Of a stretch of 64,000 nt of DNA, positions 34,501 to 43,133 are shown piece by piece. Within the stretch, counting starts at the first letter, position 1; every line of letters begins with the position of its first letter. The DNA lies in the NCBI RefSeq assembly GCF_900187425.1, contig NZ_FYDJ01000021.1, positions 1 through 64,000 on the forward strand, read 5' to 3'. The notes below the pieces were generated by a model that had not been told where the DNA came from, ran no database searches, and worked only from the letters and a program-made list of their open reading frames with translations. Origin of the DNA: Pseudomonas sp. Irchel s3h14 (lineage in GTDB: Bacteria > Pseudomonadota > Gammaproteobacteria > Pseudomonadales > Pseudomonadaceae). Position numbers and translations under genes: made by a program.

Positions 34501-34685
34501 GTTAATGCTGGGTTAACTTAGCCACCTAACGATGCAAACGTTTGCTCCATCAAAGGCCCGATGCAGACGCTACCGTCCGCATAAGAGAGCCTCATTAGCC
34601 TGAGCCGATCTGCGTGATGCCAACCGCCAACCCCTCTGGCGGCAGATTGCTCGACCCCATAACCAATAACTATGCGGGCGTGCCC

Positions 34686-35159
34686 ATGAATACCCTGAAG
34701 CTTAACGGTCAAGACTACAAAATGGATGTACCGGACGAGATGCCGCTGCTGTGGGCTATTCGCGATGTAGCGGGCGGCCATCCAGGCACGAAATTCGGCT
34801 GCGGCATGGGGCTGTGCGGTGCCTGTACGATTCATATCGACGGCCAGCCTGCGCGGGCGTGCATCACGCCGATCAGTTCCGTGAACGGGCAGAACGTCAC
34901 CACCATCGACGAATTGCACAACGACCCGGTCGGGCAAGTCGTCCAGCAAGCCTGGCTCGACACCGCCGTGGCCCAGTGCGGTTTCTGTCAGGGCGGGCAG
35001 ATCATGTCCGCCACGGCGCTGCTCAAGACCAACCCGAACCCCAGCGACGAACAGATCGAAGAGGCAATGGTCGGCAATATTTGCCGCTGCGGCACTTACA
35101 ACCGCATCAAGACCGCCATCCGCCAGGCATCCACTCACCTGAAGGAGGCCAAGGCATGA
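34686..35159 (+). CDS. 2Fe-2S subunit of a molybdenum hydroxylase (IorA type)
   Basis: This 157-residue electron-transfer subunit of the xanthine-oxidase family has a plant-type 2Fe-2S site (Cys39, Cys44, Cys47, Cys59, CGMGLCGAC) and a second site near the Mo cofactor (Cys98, Cys101, Cys133, Cys135: CGFC and CRCGTY). Length and pairing fit the small subunit of isoquinoline 1-oxidoreductase-type enzymes. The ATG at 34686 begins the ferredoxin fold. Longer frames upstream lack a ribosome binding site. Its stop overlaps the large subunit (ATGA). True substrate unknown. Confidence 0.93.
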   Translation: MNTLKLNGQDYKMDVPDEMPLLWAIRDVAGGHPGTKFGCGMGLCGACTIHIDGQPARACITPISSVNGQNVTTIDELHNDPVGQVVQQAWLDTAVAQCGFCQGGQIMSATALLKTNPNPSDEQIEEAMVGNICRCGTYNRIKTAIRQASTHLKEAKA

Positions 35160-37477
35160 GCCCGTTACCGAATGATTTCGCGCTGAGCAACCTCAGTCGC
35201 CGCGGTTTCCTCAAGGGTGTCGGCGCCACCAGTGCGTTGGTTCTGGTGGCGAGCTGGGGCTGGCAAGACGCTTTCGCTGCCGAGAAAGAGAAGAAATTCG
35301 GCGCCGATGGCATGCCCAACGGCTGGGTTGATGATCCGAAGATTTACGTCAGCATTGCCGCTGACGGCATAGTGACCGTGGTCTGCAACCGTTCGGAAAT
35401 GGGCCAGGGTGTGCGCACCAGCCTGACGATGGTGGTGGCCGATGAGCTGGAAGCCGATTGGGCGATGATGAAGGTGCAACAGGCGCCGGGCGACGAAGTG
35501 CGCTTCGGCAACCAGGACACCGATGGCTCGCGCAGCATGCGTCACTGGTACGAGCCGATGCGTCGCTGCGGTGCTGCCGCACGGACCATGCTTGAACAAG
35601 CCGCTGCCGAACAGTGGAAAGTGCCAGTCAGCGAATGCCATGCACAGCTGCATAAAGTCATCCATAAACCGACCGGTCGTGAGCTGGGTTACGGCGCTTT
35701 GGCCGCTGCAGCCGGTGCGCTGGCGGTACCGGCGCGTGACAGCCTGCGGCTCAAGCAGCCGTCGGAATTCCGCTATATCGGCAAGGAAGGCACCAAGGCT
35801 ATTGACGGTGCCGACATCGTCAATGGCCGCGCTATTTACGGTGCAGATGTACATTTCGACGGCATGCTCTACGCCACCATTGCACGTCCTGCGGTGTACG
35901 GCGGCAAGGTTAAGTCCGTCGACTCCAACGCCGCGATGAAAGTCCCGGGCGTGATCAAGGTCATTCAGATCGAAAATCGTCCACTGCCGCTGGAGTTTCA
36001 ACCGCTGGGCGGCGTGGCCGTGGTCGCCAGCAATACCTGGGCGGCGATCAAGGGCCGCGAAGCGCTGAAAGTCGAGTGGGACGATGGCCCCAACGCCAGC
36101 TACGACTCGATCGCCTACCGCAAGGAAATTGAAGCCGCATCCCTCAAACCCGGCAAAGTGGTGCGCAATACCGGCAACATCGACGAAGCCATGGGCAGTG
36201 CCAACAGCACGCTCGAAGCGTCCTATTACCTGCCGCACCTGACGCAGGCGCCGATGGAACCGATGGTCGCCATCGCCCGCTTCAAGGACGGTGTGTGCGA
36301 AGCCTGGGCCCCAAGCCAGGCGCCACAAGTCTCCCGTGAACGAATTGGCGAACGCCTCGGCATTCCGTTCGATAACGTCACCTTTAACGTCACCTTACTC
36401 GGTGGCGGTTTCGGTCGTAAATCCAAACCGGACTTCATCATTGAAGCCGCGATCCTCGCCAAGGAATTCCCTGGCAAGGCAGTGCGGGTGCAATGGACCC
36501 GTGAAGACGACATCCACTGTTCCTATTTCCACACGGTGTCGGCCGAGTACCTGAAAGCCAGCCTGAACAAGGACGGCCTGCCGTCCGGCTGGTTGCACCG
36601 CACCGTGGCGCCGAGCATCACCGCGCTGTTTGCGCCGGGCATGAACCATGAGGCGGCCTTCGAGCTGGGCATGGGCTTCACCAACATGGCTTACGCGATC
36701 CCCAACGTGCGCCTGGAAAACCCGGAAGCGGCGATTCACACACGCGTTGGCTGGTATCGCTCGGTGTCGAACATTCCTCACGGGTTTGCGATTCAGAGCT
36801 TTGTCGATGAACTGGCGCACAAGGCCGGCCAGGATCCGCTCAAATACCAGATCAAGTTGCTCGGCCCGGACCGGCAGATCGATCCTCGTACCTTGAGTGA
36901 AGAGTGGAACTACGGCGAATCCCCCGAGCGCTATCCGATCGACACGGCGCGGATGCGTACGGTGCTGGAAACTGCCGCCAAAGCCGCCGGTTGGGGCCGC
37001 GAGTTGCCCAAGGGCCGAGGCCTGGGGCTGGCAGTGCATTACAGTTTCGTGACCTATGTGGCGGCGGTGATCGAGGTCGAAGTCAAAGACGACGGCACGC
37101 TGATCGTGCACAAGGCCGACATCGCGGTGGATTGCGGTCCGCAGATCAACCCCGAGCGGATTCGTGCGCAGTTCGAAGGCGCCTGTGTCATGGGTCTGGG
37201 CAACGCGGTGCTGGGGGAAATCAGCTTCAAGGACGGCAAGGTCCAGCAGGACAACTTCCATATGTACGAAGTGGCGCGCATGTCCTTGGCACCGAAGGAG
37301 GTCGCGGTTCATCTGGTCACGCCGCCAGGCAACGTGCCATTGGGCGGTGTCGGTGAACCGGGCGTGCCACCGATTGCGCCAGCGCTGTGCAACGCAATCT
37401 TTGCCGCCACTGGCAAGCGCATCCGCAACTTGCCGGTTCGTTATCAGCTGCAAGGTTGGCAGAAGGCGCAGGCCTGA
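35156..37477 (+). CDS. Molybdopterin-binding subunit of a molybdenum hydroxylase (IorB type), Tat-exported
   Basis: This 773-residue subunit begins with a twin-arginine signal (NLSRRGFLKGVGATSALVLVAS, Arg15-Arg16), so the complex is predicted to be carried folded to the periplasm. The body shows the two halves of the xanthine-oxidase Mo domain: MGQGVRTSLTMVVADEL, TQAPMEPMVAIARF, LLGGGFGRKSKPDF. It ends with the catalytic Glu in PLGGVGEPGVPPIAPALCNA (about residue 724). It overlaps both neighbours, as ATGA with the 2Fe-2S subunit and TGATG with xdhC. A likely role is hydroxylation of an N-heterocycle or oxidation of an aldehyde. Electrons probably pass to the respiratory chain, because no FAD subunit is encoded. 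Confidence 0.92.
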   Translation: MSPLPNDFALSNLSRRGFLKGVGATSALVLVASWGWQDAFAAEKEKKFGADGMPNGWVDDPKIYVSIAADGIVTVVCNRSEMGQGVRTSLTMVVADELEADWAMMKVQQAPGDEVRFGNQDTDGSRSMRHWYEPMRRCGAAARTMLEQAAAEQWKVPVSECHAQLHKVIHKPTGRELGYGALAAAAGALAVPARDSLRLKQPSEFRYIGKEGTKAIDGADIVNGRAIYGADVHFDGMLYATIARPAVYGGKVKSVDSNAAMKVPGVIKVIQIENRPLPLEFQPLGGVAVVASNTWAAIKGREALKVEWDDGPNASYDSIAYRKEIEAASLKPGKVVRNTGNIDEAMGSANSTLEASYYLPHLTQAPMEPMVAIARFKDGVCEAWAPSQAPQVSRERIGERLGIPFDNVTFNVTLLGGGFGRKSKPDFIIEAAILAKEFPGKAVRVQWTREDDIHCSYFHTVSAEYLKASLNKDGLPSGWLHRTVAPSITALFAPGMNHEAAFELGMGFTNMAYAIPNVRLENPEAAIHTRVGWYRSVSNIPHGFAIQSFVDELAHKAGQDPLKYQIKLLGPDRQIDPRTLSEEWNYGESPERYPIDTARMRTVLETAAKAAGWGRELPKGRGLGLAVHYSFVTYVAAVIEVEVKDDGTLIVHKADIAVDCGPQINPERIRAQFEGACVMGLGNAVLGEISFKDGKVQQDNFHMYEVARMSLAPKEVAVHLVTPPGNVPLGGVGEPGVPPIAPALCNAIFAATGKRIRNLPVRYQLQGWQKAQA

Positions 37478-38460
37478 TGGACAGCGTCGATCTGAATGTC
37501 CTGCGCAGCGTGCTCGAATGGCGCCGCGCCGGTCAGCGGGTGGTGTTGTACAGCGTGGTCCAGACCTGGGGCACCGCGCCTCGGGCACCTGGCGCCATGC
37601 TGGCCTTGCGTGAAGATGGCGTGGTGATTGGCTCGGTGTCCGGTGGTTGTGTCGAAGACGATTTGATTGCCCGGCTGCACGACGGTCGTATTCCCGCCGA
37701 TGGGCCGCCGGTGCAATTGATCACTTACGGCGTCACCCGTGAGGAGGCGGCACGCTTCGGTTTGCCGTGCGGCGGCACCTTGCGCCTGACCGAGGAGCGA
37801 GTCGGCGATCCGGCTTGGGTCGCCGAGTTGCTGGCGCGCTGCGAGGCGCATGAAATCGTTGCTCGCTCACTCAGTGTCGAGACGGGTGAAGTCATGCTGC
37901 AACCGGCTGACAAGACGGATGTCCTGACGTTCGACGGCAAGACGCTGCGGGCCATTTACGGCCCGCGTTGGCGGTTGCTGCTGATCGGTGCGGGGCAGTT
38001 GTCCCGTTATGTCGCCGAGATGGCGCGGCTGCTGGATTTCGAAGTGCTGATCTGCGATCCACGTACCGAGTTCGTTTACGGCTGGGAAGAGCAGCACGGA
38101 CGATTTGTTTCGGGCATGCCCGATGACGCGGTGCTCAGCATCCAGACTGACGAGCGTACGGCCATCGTCGCGCTGACCCACGATCCTCGACTCGATGACA
38201 TGGCCCTGCTCACGGCGCTGGATTCCAGGGCGTTTTATGTCGGTGCGCTGGGCTCGCGGATCAACAGCCAGAAACGCCGGGACAACCTCGCTCAGCTAGG
38301 CTTGTCACAAGAGGCAATCGATCGGCTGCATGGTCCGATCGGTTTGCACATTGGCAGCCACACACCGGCGGAAATCGCCTTGTCGCTGCTGGCCGAAATC
38401 GTGGCGATCAAAAACGGCGTCGAGCTCAAGCAGAAGAAGCTGTTGCAGGAGGTGGTATGA
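37477..38460 (+). CDS. XdhC-family molybdenum-cofactor insertion protein
   Basis: This 327-residue cytosolic chaperone is of the XdhC/CoxI family, which delivers sulfurated molybdenum cofactor to xanthine-oxidase-type enzymes. The N-terminal XdhC domain has QTWGTAPRAPGAMLAL and GSVSGGCVEDDLI, and the C-terminal Rossmann domain has LLLIGAGQLSRYVAEMARLLDF and DALDSRAFYVGALGS. The ATG overlaps the stop of the Mo subunit, and its end overlaps the next gene by 4 bp, so it is dedicated to this enzyme. Confidence 0.92.
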   Translation: MDSVDLNVLRSVLEWRRAGQRVVLYSVVQTWGTAPRAPGAMLALREDGVVIGSVSGGCVEDDLIARLHDGRIPADGPPVQLITYGVTREEAARFGLPCGGTLRLTEERVGDPAWVAELLARCEAHEIVARSLSVETGEVMLQPADKTDVLTFDGKTLRAIYGPRWRLLLIGAGQLSRYVAEMARLLDFEVLICDPRTEFVYGWEEQHGRFVSGMPDDAVLSIQTDERTAIVALTHDPRLDDMALLTALDSRAFYVGALGSRINSQKRRDNLAQLGLSQEAIDRLHGPIGLHIGSHTPAEIALSLLAEIVAIKNGVELKQKKLLQEVV

Positions 38461-39050
38461 GCGAGCCCATCGGCGTCATTGTGCTGGCAGCGGGGCAGGG
38501 CAGTCGGTTTCGACAGGAGGCCGGTGCCGAGAGGGACAAGCTGGTGGCGGATTGCACGGGACGCGAGGGTGCTGTTCATTCGATGATCGAGCAAGTGCTG
38601 GTGAATTTGCCGGCCTCCCTTGAGAAGCGCGTCCTGGTGACCACTGTGGATCGACCACAAGTGATCCGTATGGCCAAGGCTTATGGTTGCGAGATTGTGC
38701 TGATCGAATCGACCGGCATGGGCGACAGCATCGCGGCCGGGGTGGCGGCGTGTCTGCAGCTCGGCGGCTGGTTGATTGTGCTGGGGGATATGCCGTTTAT
38801 CTTGCCGTCGAGTATTGAACGTGTGGTGGCGGGGATTGCTGATGACGCCGTCAGTGTTCCGGTGCATCAAGGCGAGTATGGGCATCCGGTGGGATTTGGG
38901 CGCAGCTTTGGTTCGGCATTGAGGGCGTTGTCCGGTGATCGAGGCGCCAAGGCGTTGTTTGCGCAGGCGAGAGTCGTCGAGGTGGCCGTGGACGATCCCG
39001 GGGTGTTGTGGGATGTGGATGTTCCAGAGAAATTGATCTACCCGCAATGA
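38457..39050 (+). CDS. MocA-like molybdenum cofactor cytidylyltransferase
   Basis: This 197-residue nucleotidyltransferase has the GT-A-type start VIVLAAGQGSRFRQ and the LGDMPFI motif (about residue 103) that binds the nucleotide and metal. Such proteins convert Mo-molybdopterin into the cytosine dinucleotide form used by IorAB-type enzymes. Its place at the end of the overlapping operon supports MCD synthesis for the enzyme encoded upstream. The N-terminal Lys of the usual G-x-G-x-R-x-G-x-x-K signature falls later (DKLVAD), so specificity is inferred from context. Confidence 0.88.
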   Translation: MSEPIGVIVLAAGQGSRFRQEAGAERDKLVADCTGREGAVHSMIEQVLVNLPASLEKRVLVTTVDRPQVIRMAKAYGCEIVLIESTGMGDSIAAGVAACLQLGGWLIVLGDMPFILPSSIERVVAGIADDAVSVPVHQGEYGHPVGFGRSFGSALRALSGDRGAKALFAQARVVEVAVDDPGVLWDVDVPEKLIYPQ

Positions 39051-39057
39051 TCGTAAT

Positions 39058-39170
39058 GATCGTTCCCACGCTCTGCGTGGGAATGCAGCCCGGGACGCTC
39101 CGCGTCCCTCTCGAGAGCTGGAACGCGGAGCGTCCCTTGAGGCATTCCCACGCGGAGCGTGGGAACGATC
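39058..39170. repeat. Palindromic intergenic repeat with nested hairpins
   Basis: GATCGTTCCCACGCTC...GCGTGGGAATGC (39058-39085) is matched by its inverted copy at 39142-39170. An inner inverted pair GGGACGCTCCGCGTCCC / GGAACGCGGAGCGTCCC lies between. It starts 8 bp after the MocA-like stop. From memory, this string is a common dispersed element in P. fluorescens-group genomes, different from the GTAGGAGC REPs. Confidence 0.88.
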
Positions 39171-39184
39171 GAAACCGCAGACAT

Positions 39185-39221
39185 AAAAAAGCCCCGCCTG
39201 GATCACCAGGCGGGGCTTTTT
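39185..39221. terminator. Bidirectional terminator between the molybdo-hydroxylase operon and rne
   Basis: AAAAAAGCCCCGCCTGG-ATCA-CCAGGCGGGGCTTTTT is a perfect GC stem with A and T tracts. It can stop both the plus-strand operon and the minus-strand rne transcript. Confidence 0.95.
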
Positions 39222-39235
39222 AGTGGCCGATGGAA

Positions 39236-42200
39236 TCAGACGAGAGGTTTAGGCTCGTGTTCTTTTTCCAGGGCTTGCTCGTGTTGCTCTACCGCTTCCT
39301 GAACGGAGCGCGGTGCTTCGTCGATCACCGATTCAGCGGGTTCGGCAGCAGCGACTTCAGCAGCCGGGGCAGGTGCTGCCTCGACGACTTCAGCGACAAC
39401 CGGTGCTGGTTCGACAGCCGCCGGAGCAGCAGCGGCAGCCAGTTCGGCTTCCTTCTGCAGACGCTCCTCTTCACGCTTGCGACGACGCACTTCACGCGGA
39501 TCGTTCGGTGCACGGCCACTTGGCGTCAGGGCGCTGACAGGGGCAGCTTCGACTTCCGGTACGGCCACTTCGGCAACAACCGGCGCTTCAACCACCGGAG
39601 CAGGCTCGGCAGCAGCAACCACTGGCTCGGACACCATGGCCTCGGCTTCTGGCGCTTCGGCGGCGGCTGGCTCGGCAACCCAGTTGAACGCGGTTTGCTC
39701 TTCGCGAACTTCACGGACAGCTTCGGTCACTGTTTCGACAACCGGTTCTGCGGCAACCACTGGCTCAGCGGCAGCTTCAACGACAGGCTGTACTTCACGA
39801 ACCGGGGCGACTTCGATTTCCGGAGCGGCGGTGGCTTCGACCGGAGTCGTTGCTTCAACCACTGGCGCTTCCACTGGAGCAGTTTCCAGGGTGGCGGCAG
39901 TCGCGCGTTCGGCTTGCTCGTTAGCCTGTGCTTCGGCTGGAGCGCTGATCACGGTGCTGGCAACGGCTGCGGTAACAGCCAGGCCGGCGGCCAGATCGGC
40001 AGCGCTTGGCGCTTCGTTGGTTTCGGCAGCTTCGTTACCTTCGGCGGACTCGGATTCTTCCGAACCTTCGATCACATTACCGTTGGCATCGCGCTGACGC
40101 TCACGACGGTTGCTGCGACGACGCTGGCCACGGGAGCGGCGGCGCGGACGATCGCCTTCGGTGCCGTCCTGACCGTCTTCCTGCAGTTGCTCTTCGTTGG
40201 TAACCAGCTCTTCTTCAGCTACTGCGGCAGCGGCTTGCTCGGCACGTGGCTGACGTTCTTCACGCGGTGGGCGTGGAGCACGTTCTTCACGTGGCTGGCG
40301 AGCTGGACGCTCTTCAGCGGTAGCGGTAACAGTAGCAGCAGCGGCCGGAGCAGCATCAAGAGGCTCGCGCAATTCACGAACCGGACGCTCTTCACGATCG
40401 CCACGTGGTTTGCGATCTTCGCGAGGAGCGCGCGGTGCACGTTCTTCACGAGGAGCGCGTGGTGCGCGCTCTTCACGTGGAGCGCGTTCTTCGCGGGCGA
40501 CTGTTACTGCTGGAGTTTCCTCGCGGGCTTCGCGTGGCTCACGTGGTGCGCGCTCTTCACGCGGTGCACGTTCCTCACGAGGCTTGCGTTCTTCATCGCG
40601 GCGACCATTACGGTTGCGGCTCTGTTGACGACCGTTGCGACGCTCTTCGTTGCGGGCCGGACGCTCGGTGGTCGCTGGTTTTTCAACCACAACCGGAGCA
40701 GCAGGCTCTTCCTTGGTTGCGAACAGGCTGACCAGCGACTTCACCAGGCCTTTGAACAGGCTTGGCTCTGGCGCGGCGGCCGGTGCGGCAACAGGTGCGG
40801 CAGCGACGACTTCGGTCGGAACCGGAGCGTTGGCGCGGGCCGGAGCAGTCTTGACCGCGGCTTCCTGGCGAACCAGGGTGCGGGTCGCAGCGGCTGGCTG
40901 GACTTCTTCGACTTCGGCAGCGGCAGCAGCGATTTCGTAGCTGGACTGACCGACCGCGGCTTCCGGGCTGTCATCGCGCAAACGCTGCACTTCGAAGTGC
41001 GGCGTTTCGAGGTGATCGTTCGGCAGAATGACGATGCGGGCACGGGTGCGCAGTTCGATCTTGGTGATCGAGTTGCGTTTTTCGTTGAGCAGGAACGCGG
41101 CGACCGGGATCGGCACTTGGGCGCGAACTTCGGCAGTGCGGTCTTTCAGGGCTTCTTCTTCGATCAGGCGCAGGATCGCCAGCGACAGCGATTCAACGTC
41201 ACGGATGATGCCGGTGCCGTTGCAACGCGGGCAAACGATGCCGCTGCTTTCGCCCAGCGATGGACGCAGGCGCTGACGGGACATTTCCAGCAGGCCGAAG
41301 CGCGAGATGCGACCGACTTGCACGCGAGCGCGGTCGGCTTCCAGGCATTCGCGGACTTTCTCTTCCACGGCGCGCTGGTTCTTGGCAGGGGTCATGTCGA
41401 TGAAGTCGATGACGATCAGGCCGCCGATGTCGCGCAAGCGCAACTGACGGGCGATTTCTTCGGCGGCTTCAAGGTTGGTCTGCAGAGCGGTTTCTTCGAT
41501 GTCGCTGCCTTTGGTGGCGCGCGCCGAGTTGATGTCGATGGACACCAGGGCTTCGGTCGGATCGATAACGATGGAGCCGCCGGAAGGCAGTTCAACGACG
41601 CGCTGGAAAGCGGTCTCGATCTGGCTTTCGATCTGGAAACGGTTGAACAGCGGAACGCTGTCTTCGTACAGCTTGATCTTGCTGGCGTACTGCGGCATCA
41701 CCTGGCGGATGAAGGTCAGGGCTTCGTCCTGGGCTTCAACGCTGTCGATCAGCACTTCGCCGATGTCCTGGCGCAGGTAATCGCGGATGGCGCGGATGAT
41801 CACGTTGCTTTCCTGGTAGATCAGGAACGGCGCGGAGCGATCCAGCGAGGCTTCTTTGATGGCGGTCCAGAGTTGCAGCAGGTAGTCGAGGTCCCACTGC
41901 ATTTCTTCGCTGCTGCGGCCCAGGCCGGCAGTGCGAACGATCAGACCCATGTCGGCTGGTGCAACCAGGCCGTTCAGGGCTTCACGCAGTTCGTTGCGCT
42001 CTTCACCTTCGATGCGACGGGAAATACCGCCGGCACGCGGGTTGTTCGGCATCAGAACCAGGTAACGACCGGCCAGGCTGATGAAGGTGGTCAGGGCTGC
42101 GCCCTTGTTGCCACGTTCTTCTTTTTCGACCTGAACGATGACTTCCTGGCCTTCGCTCAGGACGTCCTTGATGTTGACGCGGCCTTCGGGGGCTTTCTTG

Positions 42201-42433
42201 AAGTATTCGCGGGAGATTTCTTTGAGGGGCAGGAAGCCGTGGCGCTCAGAGCCGAAATCGACAAAGGCAGCCTCAAGGCTTGGTTCGATGCGAGTAATCC
42301 GGCCTTTATAGATGTTGGCCTTTTTCTGCTCGCGTGCACCGGATTCGATGTCCAGGTCGTAGAGGCGTTGGCCATCTACCAGTGCAACACGCAACTCTTC
42401 GGGTTGAGTTGCGTTAATCAGCATTCTTTTCAT
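39236..42433 (-). CDS. rne: Ribonuclease E
   Basis: This 1065-residue endoribonuclease is the core of the RNA degradosome. The catalytic half starts MKRMLINATQPEELRVALVDG, with an S1 domain (about 35-120), catalytic Asp residues in LVSIDINSARATKG (about 300) and GLIVIDFIDMTP (about 343), and the zinc-link CPRCNGTG (about 404-411). After about residue 530 the C-terminal scaffold is low-complexity. An Arg/Glu-rich part holds tandem REERAPR-type units (about 600-720), followed by an Ala/Glu/Val/Pro-rich part and a conserved-looking end. The start at 42433 removes 16 residues of an open frame running upstream. A long leader precedes it. Confidence 0.97.
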   Translation of the reverse strand: MKRMLINATQPEELRVALVDGQRLYDLDIESGAREQKKANIYKGRITRIEPSLEAAFVDFGSERHGFLPLKEISREYFKKAPEGRVNIKDVLSEGQEVIVQVEKEERGNKGAALTTFISLAGRYLVLMPNNPRAGGISRRIEGEERNELREALNGLVAPADMGLIVRTAGLGRSSEEMQWDLDYLLQLWTAIKEASLDRSAPFLIYQESNVIIRAIRDYLRQDIGEVLIDSVEAQDEALTFIRQVMPQYASKIKLYEDSVPLFNRFQIESQIETAFQRVVELPSGGSIVIDPTEALVSIDINSARATKGSDIEETALQTNLEAAEEIARQLRLRDIGGLIVIDFIDMTPAKNQRAVEEKVRECLEADRARVQVGRISRFGLLEMSRQRLRPSLGESSGIVCPRCNGTGIIRDVESLSLAILRLIEEEALKDRTAEVRAQVPIPVAAFLLNEKRNSITKIELRTRARIVILPNDHLETPHFEVQRLRDDSPEAAVGQSSYEIAAAAAEVEEVQPAAATRTLVRQEAAVKTAPARANAPVPTEVVAAAPVAAPAAAPEPSLFKGLVKSLVSLFATKEEPAAPVVVEKPATTERPARNEERRNGRQQSRNRNGRRDEERKPREERAPREERAPREPREAREETPAVTVAREERAPREERAPRAPREERAPRAPREDRKPRGDREERPVRELREPLDAAPAAAATVTATAEERPARQPREERAPRPPREERQPRAEQAAAAVAEEELVTNEEQLQEDGQDGTEGDRPRRRSRGQRRRSNRRERQRDANGNVIEGSEESESAEGNEAAETNEAPSAADLAAGLAVTAAVASTVISAPAEAQANEQAERATAATLETAPVEAPVVEATTPVEATAAPEIEVAPVREVQPVVEAAAEPVVAAEPVVETVTEAVREVREEQTAFNWVAEPAAAEAPEAEAMVSEPVVAAAEPAPVVEAPVVAEVAVPEVEAAPVSALTPSGRAPNDPREVRRRKREEERLQKEAELAAAAAPAAVEPAPVVAEVVEAAPAPAAEVAAAEPAESVIDEAPRSVQEAVEQHEQALEKEHEPKPLV

Positions 42434-43069
42434 GTAGTACCGTCGGTTTCCGGGCTGCCGGAAACGGCGTTCGGCACACACGACTTCTCATGGTCGGTGT
42501 CAGGTGCGTCAGGAGTGGTTGGACACTCCAGTGTCTAGCGAACCCCGACCAATTGGGCCGGCGTCGCGACGTACGCGTCCTGCTTGCTGTGGCTACTTAA
42601 GCACTCAGTCAGGAGGAGGAATCAACCAGCGGCTGTGGACGAGATGAAGCGTCTTGATAAAGCCTATTGCTACACAGTCCAGCGGTTGTGCATCTCCACC
42701 CTACACGTATCCCTGATAATTCGGGTGCTGCCGCGCGCAGAATCCGCAGCGGGTTGGCATTTACCGTGAGCTCCGAAAGGGGAGGTCACGCATCATGGCT
42801 AATTTAGGCGTTGTTTCCGAAGCGTTCGCTCGGGGTTGTTCGTAGCTGACTGCACTTTGTGAACTGGCCGTGAATATTTGCTCGCAAGGCGAGTGAAAAC
42901 TCTGCTTTGCGGCATGCTTCAGGCCTCATGTCACCTGCGCTCGTTACAACTGCAAACTCTACCGTTTCGTAGCGAAAGCCCCGTAGGACGGCCTCTCGTC
43001 CTCGTGAATTGCGTTGGTCAGGGCCGGTTTTTGACCGTTAGTCCGCTGTCCAGGCCACTTTTGGCGGCG
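42434..43069 (-). promoter_or_regulatory. Long 5' leader of rne
   Basis: The best promoter upstream of rne (43076-43104) would start transcription near 43069, giving a leader of about 636 nt before the ATG at 42433. No supportable gene lies in it. E. coli rne is known to autoregulate through a long structured leader. A similar function here is inference from length and position. Confidence 0.6.
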
Positions 43070-43075
43070 TTCGCG

Positions 43076-43104
43076 ACTATAGCAGCAATGATTAAGTGCT
43101 TCAA
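43076..43104 (-). promoter_or_regulatory. rne: Sigma-70 promoter of rne
   Basis: On the minus strand TTGAAG (43104-43099) and TATAGT (43081-43076) are separated by exactly 17 bp. It lies only 30 bp from the start codon of the divergent rluC, so the two promoters must be close together. Confidence 0.7.
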
Positions 43105-43133
43105 TTCCATAAAAAATTGTTATCATCCGCGCC

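Noticed and set aside
34751..35155. Upstream extension of the Mo subunit through the 2Fe-2S gene
   Set aside because: The Tat signal at Met 35156 must be N-terminal, and the ATGA overlap is the expected operon junction.
39230..42538. 1102-codon open frame on the plus strand opposite rne
   Set aside because: The frame is a shadow of the repetitive, GC-rich rne coding sequence. Its translation is Gly/Phe/Arg-rich low complexity without family motifs, whereas the minus strand encodes full RNase E.
42584..42769. 61-codon frame in the rne leader
   Set aside because: No ribosome binding site, and the segment lies in what is best explained as a minus-strand leader.
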